In this document: piece by piece, positions 16,957 through 26,550 of the stretch
Position numbering within the stretch: the stretch's first letter is position 1
How the letters are laid out: the number at the start of each line of letters is the position of its first letter
Origin: Acanthamoeba lenticulata
Lineage: Eukaryota > Discosea > Longamoebia > Acanthamoebidae
Reading direction: 5' to 3'
DNA length: 26,550 nt
Assembly: GCA_002179805.1 (NCBI GenBank)
Contig: NAVB01001148.1
Location: forward strand, 1-26,550
The notes under the pieces: model-generated
What the model saw: only the letters and a program-made list of their open reading frames with translations
Databases searched by the model: none
Told to the model about the DNA's origin: nothing
Translations under genes and position numbers: made by a program

Positions 16957-16980
16957 TTATCTCACGATAAAAAGAGATAA
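16957..16980 (-). other. Small inverted repeat after methyltransferase stop
   Basis: TTATCTC and GAGATAA, 7-bp perfect arms around a 10-nt A-rich loop. It lies in the presumed 3' UTR of the minus-strand methyltransferase gene. It may form a weak hairpin in the mRNA; it may also be chance in AT-rich DNA. Confidence 0.3.
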
Positions 16981-16999
16981 AATATGATTTTTATGTTTG

Positions 17000-18235
17000 C
17001 TATTGGTTGTCAGCTTGTGTTCGCCACCGCCAAACACCCCACCGACAGCGAACGCCACCGAGTAGCTCTGCCTCCTCAGGCACGCTGTCTTGTGGTCCCT
17101 CGTGGTCGTTGGTGTTGTTATCGTTGCCGAGGCGCAGGCGCTCCTGCTGGAGGTGGCTCACGCCCCAGTCGTCCCAGCCGACCTCCTCGCCCACGGCCTC
17201 GCGCACGAGCCCGGCCGCCGTGAGTAGCGCCTCGCAGTCGGCCACCTCGGTCATGTGGGTTGGTCGCAGCGGGTGCTCGAGGATGAACTTGCCCCCGTCG
17301 TCGCCTTCTGCGGGCTTGCGCAGGAAGAGGGTCACACAAGAGACGACAAGGGCCGGGTGCTGTGGCGTGTAGAGGGGGTCGCTCGCCAAGATGACGTCGA
17401 AGCTGCCCACGCGCTGGTTCCAGTACTCGTCTGCCAGCGGCTGCGTCCAATCGAGCACGCGGGCCACTACTCGAGGTACCTCGGCTGTCAAAGATGTAGA
17501 AGATGGAGATGTCGAAGAAGATGTAGAGGAAGTTGATGTGAATAGATGCTGGTTGGCGACGATGTTGTTGGCCAGGTTGGGAACGACCTCGGGCAGGTCG
17601 GTCAAGTGCAGGTGCCAGGCCTGAAACAGAGCTGCAGCAGAGAGCCCCACGAGACCCGTGCCCGAGCCCATCTCGAGCACGCTCAGCAGGGCGGAGGCGT
17701 GCCGAGGCTGGGGCGCTACGGAGGGCACCAGGTGGTGCAGCCGTTTGGCCAAGAGGTACGACGAGGCCCAAGTCTTGAGGCCCATCGAATCTGACGTCAA
17801 CGGGGGTTCATGCAGCGTAATCGCAACCGTGGCGTCACCATCTCCGCGCGGGACGTTGAAGCTGCGGGTCATGGCGGGCGCAGCTGTTGTGCGATGGTCA
17901 ATTTCAATCGCGTGAGTGGGATGGATGTAGGACGTACCTGTGCGGCCACACCGCTCAGCCAGGCGCTTGGAAGCTGAACTCCAAATTTGCTCTTTTACGT
18001 CCTCATCTTCAATCCACCACAAGTCATTGCCTATTAACCTCGTCAGCCAGTGTGCCAGCCCCGCATCGGCGCTGGTCTGTGCATGGGACGCGAGCGCGAT
18101 TTCGGCGGCCTGCAGCGAGGGGCGGTCCCAGGAGGGCGGCGGCACTACCAAGCGATCAAGCACGTCGAGCAGCACTAGTGCTTCAGGGCGGGTGTGAAGC
18201 CGAGGCAAATCGAGGGGGTGAGGTGCGTTCATCAT
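17000..18235 (-). CDS. Family-16 protein lysine methyltransferase, Efm2-like
   Basis: S-adenosylmethionine-dependent methyltransferase of the Methyltransf_16 family, probably acting on a lysine of a translation elongation factor or other protein. 411 residues, single exon, ATG at 18233-18235 (two tandem ATGs). Family signatures in order: LHEPPLTSDSMGLKTWASSY at about 141-160, the typical pre-SAM segment; motif I VLEMGSGTGLVG at about 186-197; the acidic loop LTDLPEVV at about 211; VLDW at about 260; and the post-II motif FDVILASDPLYT at about 279-290. The N-terminal 140 residues are helical and longer than in METTL21-type enzymes, which fits the fungal Efm2/YBR271W group better. A Ser/Thr low-complexity insert (STSSTSSSTSPSSTS) sits between the acidic loop and VLDW. 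The specific substrate is an inference. It is the only sizeable intronless enzyme gene here. Confidence 0.85.
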   Translation of the reverse strand: MMNAPHPLDLPRLHTRPEALVLLDVLDRLVVPPPSWDRPSLQAAEIALASHAQTSADAGLAHWLTRLIGNDLWWIEDEDVKEQIWSSASKRLAERCGRTGTSYIHPTHAIEIDHRTTAAPAMTRSFNVPRGDGDATVAITLHEPPLTSDSMGLKTWASSYLLAKRLHHLVPSVAPQPRHASALLSVLEMGSGTGLVGLSAAALFQAWHLHLTDLPEVVPNLANNIVANQHLFTSTSSTSSSTSPSSTSLTAEVPRVVARVLDWTQPLADEYWNQRVGSFDVILASDPLYTPQHPALVVSCVTLFLRKPAEGDDGGKFILEHPLRPTHMTEVADCEALLTAAGLVREAVGEEVGWDDWGVSHLQQERLRLGNDNNTNDHEGPQDSVPEEAELLGGVRCRWGVWRWRTQADNQ

Positions 18236-19531
18236 CTCGTTCTCAGAATAGAATAGAAAACACTTTCCCTCAATTTTCCCGCTTTTATTACATTTAGCAC
18301 AGCTAATTAAAAACCGTCACCGCAATGAACAGAAACGATAGATACAACGGCCTCGATGGGGGCGGGCGCATCGTCGTCTGGCAAGGTGTGGAGCAAGTTG
18401 TGCTCCAGCTTTGTCTGGTTTGTCGCGTGGCAGCTATGGCTCACCCAACTCCTTCACCGATCACTGGCTGACGCGGTGCAGCTCCGCGAAGCGGGTGCGC
18501 CTCTCTCCTTGCTCTGGTTCTAATCTTTTTCTTTCTCAAGCGATGGCCCGGTGCTTATGCAGATGAAGCTGAGCGCACTGGCTTGCGGGTGGCAATGAAA
18601 CACAACTTTCCGCCTCGACAAAACGGCTATGGCAGCGTGGAACCTTGCCCTTAAGAATAAGTTGACTTATTCTTTGTTGATATGTAAAAATCGGAGAACA
18701 TGAGACCAAACGACTTTGCTGGGCAAGGTCGTGGGTTTGAACTTTGCCAGCAGTGACGATCAGGGCGGATCTCCCAGAGCAGCTGGTGCGCCCACGCACT
18801 GGCCGAGAATCTCTACTGCCAAGAACACCGGTCACTTGGGAATCTTGTTGGATTGCTTTCGGCAAACTTTACCACCCCAGTCACGTCACACTAATGATCA
18901 GCCGTTTTGTTACACTTCTTGTGTGTACTTCCACTTGCGGTGAACAAGTGCTTATCAAGAGGGGAAATGACAGCTTGTGCAGGATCATGGCTCAACTTCC
19001 CTTTCAATGTGCAGACTTCTCCTCTGGGGAAGCTGTCATCATTGCCAGCAGGGAGTCACGTTCTACTTCTGGGCGTTGTCGTTTCATGTTGCTGAGCAGC
19101 TAAGCAGTTGCTTTGGCCCAACTCAAAAGGGCTGGCTGAATGGCGACGGCAAAGAGATCTGGAAGGAATTTGACGCTCGTGGGGATGACATTCACGTTGG
19201 AAAGGTTGGCTATGCTGTGTGTCGCCTCTTCAGCAGTGCAGATTGCATTAACTTTGCAGTATTCCAAAAGAAAGGCAGGAATTGATAACTGCCAGATTAA
19301 TTAAAAAAAAGAGTTCTGATCAGAAAACACAATGAACGAAGGATCCGGAGCACAAGCTCTATGCTTTGCACTTCACAAGGGTGTGAAGCACGACATCCCA
19401 ATCGCCAGAAGAGCCGGTTGCTGTTGTGGGACTTACCACTTAAGTGGCCAATTAGAATGTCGGGCACGCAATTACAAATCCGTAACCCCGGCAAGACTGC
19501 GCACTCTTTTCTCTTCTCCTCGTGCCGAAAG
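18236..19531. other. 1.3-kb gap between divergent genes; weak exon-like ORFs only
   Basis: The largest gap in the window, between the methyltransferase start (minus) and the alpha-glucosidase start (plus). Plus-strand frames around 18940-19290 read partly like protein (KGWLNGDGKEIWKEFDARGD, then a TGA at about 19283) but have no ATG in a convincing place, mixed third-position bias and no recognised family. It could hold an unrecognised spliced gene, a decayed gene, or promoters only. A 9-bp hairpin lies at 18653-18674. No tRNA is seen. Confidence 0.35.
18653..18674. repeat. Perfect 9-bp stem, 4-nt loop hairpin
   Basis: AAGAATAAG, loop TTGA, CTTATTCTT. A perfect inverted repeat in the intergenic region upstream of the alpha-glucosidase gene. 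Possible regulator-binding dyad or RNA hairpin; function unknown. Confidence 0.6.
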
Positions 19532-24018
<4,487 letters not shown>

Positions 24019-24310
24019 GTCACACTCCTTTTGTTTTGTAATTTGGTCACAGGCCCAACCACAAAAGACTTTTTAGACTTTCTTCGCACCTCAAACAAGG
24101 GGCCAATAAGGGCCTGGCAAAGATGACCCGCCCGCGCCTCGGCAACGATGGGCTAAGGTGCCTCCGCCATCCTGCGTGAGTGAGTCCAGACCTCAAATTT
24201 TGGCCACTTGGCGGCCTGTCCAGCAGAAGCCACATCATGCAAGCCCCTCAAAGGAGCAAACTGCTGCAAAGCTGTATCTTGAAAAACATGACTTTATGAC
24301 CTCCTTACTG

Positions 24311-24958
24311 CTACAACAGCCAACTACTACCCTCAGCAATCCCCACAGCTGCCTCACCTGCACTTGCAGCAACATCCACAACCGTCTCAGCGGCTTCATC
24401 TATGTCCAGGTTGCTCGGCTCATTTGCGTCGGACCATTCCTCGCCGGTTGCATCCTTCTCTCCTTTGTGGAGATCGTCTTTCTTCATGTCCTGCTCGTCA
24501 CCGTGCCGCCAGTGGTCGTAGTCGTCTTGTTCCTCTTCGGCCGGCATCAAGAACTTTTCCTGATCGTCGTACAACAGTTCGTCATCAGGGAGGTAGTCTA
24601 TGTCGTCTTCTTCATGACCATCAATGTCAGACTCCTTTCTCTCCACACTTGAGTCAGCAGCACCCGCGTTGCGCAAGATTTCCTGCTCCCTCTGACGCAA
24701 GGCTTGCAGTGGGGCATCAAGTGGAAGTCCAGAGAGGACTACTTCCCCGGCCAGATCGCTCGCCAGCTGCGAGAGCAGCCCTTCTGGTGGCTCTTGCTGG
24801 TCCCGTTTAGCGCTCGGCTGCGTGGGGGGCACCGGCTCGGAGCCAAAAGAACGAAGCAGCAAAGTGCGGGCGGCCGCTGGCGCTGGCGTCGTGTGGCGCA
24901 GTCCCGCCACGGAGATGCGGGCCAAGGAGCGGCGGTAGAAAGGAGAAGCAATCATCAT
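24311..24958 (-). CDS. Hypothetical acidic protein with mitochondrial-type N-terminus
   Basis: 215 residues from the ATG at 24956-24958 (MM start); the frame extends a little upstream without an ATG. Residues 1-40 (ASPFYRRSLARISVAGLRHTT, then AAARTLLLRSFGS) are rich in Arg, Ser, Ala and Leu and free of acidic residues, as in mitochondrial presequences. The rest is strongly acidic (EEDDIDYLPDDELLYDDQ, EEEQDDYDHW) with a helical segment LQALRQREQEILR and an Ala/Glu-rich end. No domain is recognised. It converges on the alpha-glucosidase gene with about 290 bp between stops. It could be a small mitochondrial accessory or ribosome-associated protein, but this is a guess from composition only. Confidence 0.6.
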   Translation of the reverse strand: MMIASPFYRRSLARISVAGLRHTTPAPAAARTLLLRSFGSEPVPPTQPSAKRDQQEPPEGLLSQLASDLAGEVVLSGLPLDAPLQALRQREQEILRNAGAADSSVERKESDIDGHEEDDIDYLPDDELLYDDQEKFLMPAEEEQDDYDHWRHGDEQDMKKDDLHKGEKDATGEEWSDANEPSNLDIDEAAETVVDVAASAGEAAVGIAEGSSWLL

Positions 24959-25113
24959 GTGTGGGAGAGGGCTGTAGCGTTTGTGTGGCAAGGAGTGCGC
25001 GACCGTGGTTACTGGTCGTTCCTATTTCCTCAAATTTGGCATAAAGCAGGACCTCGCCGAAAGTTTATATTAATATTATTGTAGCCGTTTTTTCAGTATG
25101 CCGAAATCAAGAA

Positions 25114-25184
25114 GCATCCGTGGTCCAGTGGCAAGATTTCCGCCTGCCACGCGGGAGACCCGGGTTCAATTCCCGGCGGATGCA
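25114..25184 (+). tRNA. tRNA-Gly (GCC)
   Basis: 71-nt intronless cloverleaf. Acceptor arms GCATCCG (25114-25120) and CGGATGC (25177-25183) with discriminator A. D-arm A box TGGTCCAGTGG, anticodon loop CTGCCAC with GCC at 25146-25148, T-arm CCGGGTTCAATTCCCGG (B box GGTTCAATTCC). A TTTT run at 25190-25193 serves as RNA polymerase III terminator. It is highly similar to other eukaryotic tRNA-Gly genes. Confidence 0.95.
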
Positions 25185-25189
25185 TTATC

Positions 25190-25193
25190 TTTT
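25190..25193 (+). terminator. Pol III T-run after tRNA-Gly
   Basis: TTTT six bases after the tRNA 3' end, the usual RNA polymerase III stop. Confidence 0.7.
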
Positions 25194-25304
25194 ATTGTCC
25201 TTACAAAAATTTCATATTTTTTGCATTTACAAAATCTGGATGTTTTTTGGATCATTTTAACTTTGTCAAAATTGTGAATTTCATCAGATTAAAAAATAGA
25301 TGTC

Positions 25305-25309
25305 AAAAA
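25305..25309 (-). terminator. Pol III T-run after tRNA-Ser
   Basis: Five T on the minus strand shortly beyond the tRNA-Ser 3' end. Confidence 0.7.
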
Positions 25310-25313
25310 GAGT

Positions 25314-25395
25314 CGACGACGGCAGGATTTGAACCTGCGCGGGGAGACCCCAGTAGATTTCTAGTCTACCGCCTTAACCACTCGGCCACGTCGTC
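25314..25395 (-). tRNA. tRNA-Ser (AGA)
   Basis: 82-nt class II tRNA without intron, read on the minus strand. Acceptor GACGACG pairs with CGTCGTC, discriminator G as usual for serine tRNAs. A box TGGCCGAGTGGTTAAGG, anticodon loop CTAGAAA with AGA at 25360-25362, long variable arm TGGGGTCTCCCCG, B box GGTTCAAATCC. It converges on tRNA-Gly, with 129 bp between them. Confidence 0.95.
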
Positions 25396-25541
25396 TTGCT
25401 TTCCCATATTACCTGGCACTAGTATAAAAAGAGAACATCACGGCTAACACCGCTTGCCTCCAAGAGCGCGCAGTGTTTTTATAGCACGTATTTCGGGGTA
25501 ATGCAATGTATCCATTATTATTGCCGTGCGCTCCCGGGAGG

Positions 25542-26550
25542 TTAGCAGAACCAGATGGCGGCGAACCGCTGGCGGGCCTTGACTGTGAGTTCGTTGTTGT
25601 TACCCAGCGCAGCAAAGATCTTGAGCATCAGCTTGCGCGCAGCCTCATCGTTCCAGTGCTTGTCCCTGTCGTCGTCATCACAACCGGCATCCGCGCCATC
25701 AGCACCACGAGAAAGCCAACACGTTGAAGGGGAGGAGGAGGCGGCAAAGTACCGCTTGATGAGGTCCATGATGTGGTCGAGGGCCTCCGAGGTGTGCCCG
25801 GTGGCGAAGAGAGCCTGAGCGAGGTCGTAGCGAGTCTGGAGGTTGCCCGCGTTGGACTGCAGCTGAGTGCGCCACTCGGCAATCTTGGAGTCGAGTTCGG
25901 CGCCGCTGCTGCTGCCGCCGCTCCGGTCGGCCAGCTCGGCGCGCAGCTCGACCGCCGCGATGGCCTTCCCCACGGCCGGATCGTTGAGCTTGTCCCTGTA
26001 CTTGTCCTTCAGCTCCTTCACCAGGTGCTGCGCGGCCTGCAGGTTGTCCTCCGCTAGCGCACATCGCGCTACATGAAGAACGAATTATTAGTATTTTTGA
26101 AAATATCATCTATAAAAATAAATTCATAAAATAAAATAAAATGAAATAAAATAAAATGGTTTGACTTGGCATTTACCGAGGCCAGCAAAGGTGAGGGCAG
26201 TGACTTCCTTGTCCTTCTCCATGGCCTGCGAAAACTTGGCGGCGGCCTGGTTGATATCGCCGTTGGCCAGCGCGGTCTCGGCCTCGGCGAGCAAGCTCGC
26301 GCCGTTGGTCTGGTCCTCCTCTCCTTCCGGCTCGGCCTGTCCACCGTGGGCCTGGAGGAGGTCCTCGAGGAACTTGGCCAACTCGCTCGGCTTGAGGAGC
26401 CCCACGAAGGAGTCCACCACCTTGCGGCCGCTCACGGCCATCACCGTCGGCAGGCTCGCCACTTGCATCTGGGGGTTGAACATGTCCAAGACTACATGAG
26501 CGGTCGGTTCTCTTCAAGCGCCCAAAGAGAAGCGTGGCCGCACCTGGCGG
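25542..26550 (-). CDS. Thioredoxin-like co-chaperone, CnoX/YbbN type (5' end outside window)
   Basis: 3' part of a thioredoxin-fold protein with C-terminal TPR-like repeats, as in CnoX/YbbN, a holdase that guards proteins under oxidative stress. Exons: 26544-26550 (fragment), 26177-26491, 25542-26068; introns 26492-26543 (52 nt) and 26069-26176 (AT-rich). The second exon begins inside the thioredoxin fold: NPQMQVASLPTVMAVSGRKV contains the cis-Pro region, followed by GLLKPSELAKFLEDLL. Then come paired helices LAEAETALANGDINQAAAKF and, after splicing, ARCALAEDNLQAAQHLVKEL, and the YbbN-like end DEAARKLMLKIFAALGNN. An insert rich in Ser and Asp (GADAGCDDDDRD) interrupts the last repeat. The active-site CxxC region would lie upstream, outside the window, so redox activity cannot be judged. 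Stop TAA at 25542-25544. Location unknown; bacterial-type relatives in eukaryotes are often organellar. Confidence 0.85.

Larger units (their letters stand above)
16047..16999. other. 950-bp region with no firm gene
   Basis: It lies upstream of the coiled-coil gene and downstream of the methyltransferase gene. It contains a weak plus-strand ORF (16596-16868, listed separately) and a 7-bp inverted repeat TTATCTC/GAGATAA at 16957-16980, about 20 bp beyond the methyltransferase stop codon. I see no tRNA, rRNA or transposase. Confidence 0.4.

Noticed and set aside
18715..18760. GGGTTTGAAC resembling a tRNA T-loop
   Set aside because: No acceptor, D or anticodon arms fit around it; the flanks only form an unrelated GGCAA/TTGCC pairing.

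Overview
The window looks like nuclear DNA of a free-living amoeba, most likely Acanthamoeba or a close relative. The basis is GC-rich exons with strong G/C preference at third codon positions, many short GT-AG introns (about 50-130 nt), eukaryotic tRNA genes, tight gene packing on both strands, and F-box-like proteins carrying 27-residue 'LQWARANGCPW'-type repeats, a repeat style known from Acanthamoeba and its giant viruses. No bacterial operon, insertion sequence, CRISPR array or viral gene was recognised. Gene models were built by joining exons by eye at GT/AG sites that keep the reading frame; they have not been checked against transcripts.

Layout. 1-3.7 kb (minus strand): an F-box protein with an acidic middle, then a composite gene with an N-terminal F-box, a degenerate Rho-like GTPase domain and a ZZ-type zinc finger; this second gene shows several reading-frame breaks. 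3.9-5.3 kb (+): a six-exon NAD(P)-dependent reductase of the extended SDR family (dihydroflavonol-4-reductase/cinnamoyl-CoA reductase type). 5.6-6.4 kb (+): a secreted cysteine-rich protein of unknown function. 6.6-12.4 kb: three F-box-like/LQW-repeat genes (minus, minus, plus; the last two head to head), with a nine-exon archaemetzincin protease gene and a small hypothetical ORF between them. 12.4-14.7 kb (minus): a six-exon protein with a charged low-complexity N-terminus and a helical C-terminus. 15.3-16.0 kb (minus): a coiled-coil protein. 17.0-18.2 kb (minus): an Efm2-like family-16 protein methyltransferase. 19.5-24.0 kb (+): a 20-exon secreted or lysosomal GH31 alpha-glucosidase with a trefoil domain and one GC-AG intron. 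24.3-25.0 kb (minus): an acidic protein with a mitochondrial-type N-terminus. 25.1-25.4 kb: convergent tRNA-Gly(GCC) and tRNA-Ser(AGA). 25.5-26.55 kb (minus): the 3' part of a thioredoxin/CnoX-like protein that runs off the window.

The genes do not form one pathway. The most notable theme is five F-box or F-box-like genes in the first 12.4 kb, each with a different C-terminal module, which could be substrate adaptors for SCF-type ubiquitin ligases. The F-box/pseudo-GTPase/ZZ gene is the strongest candidate for something not previously described.
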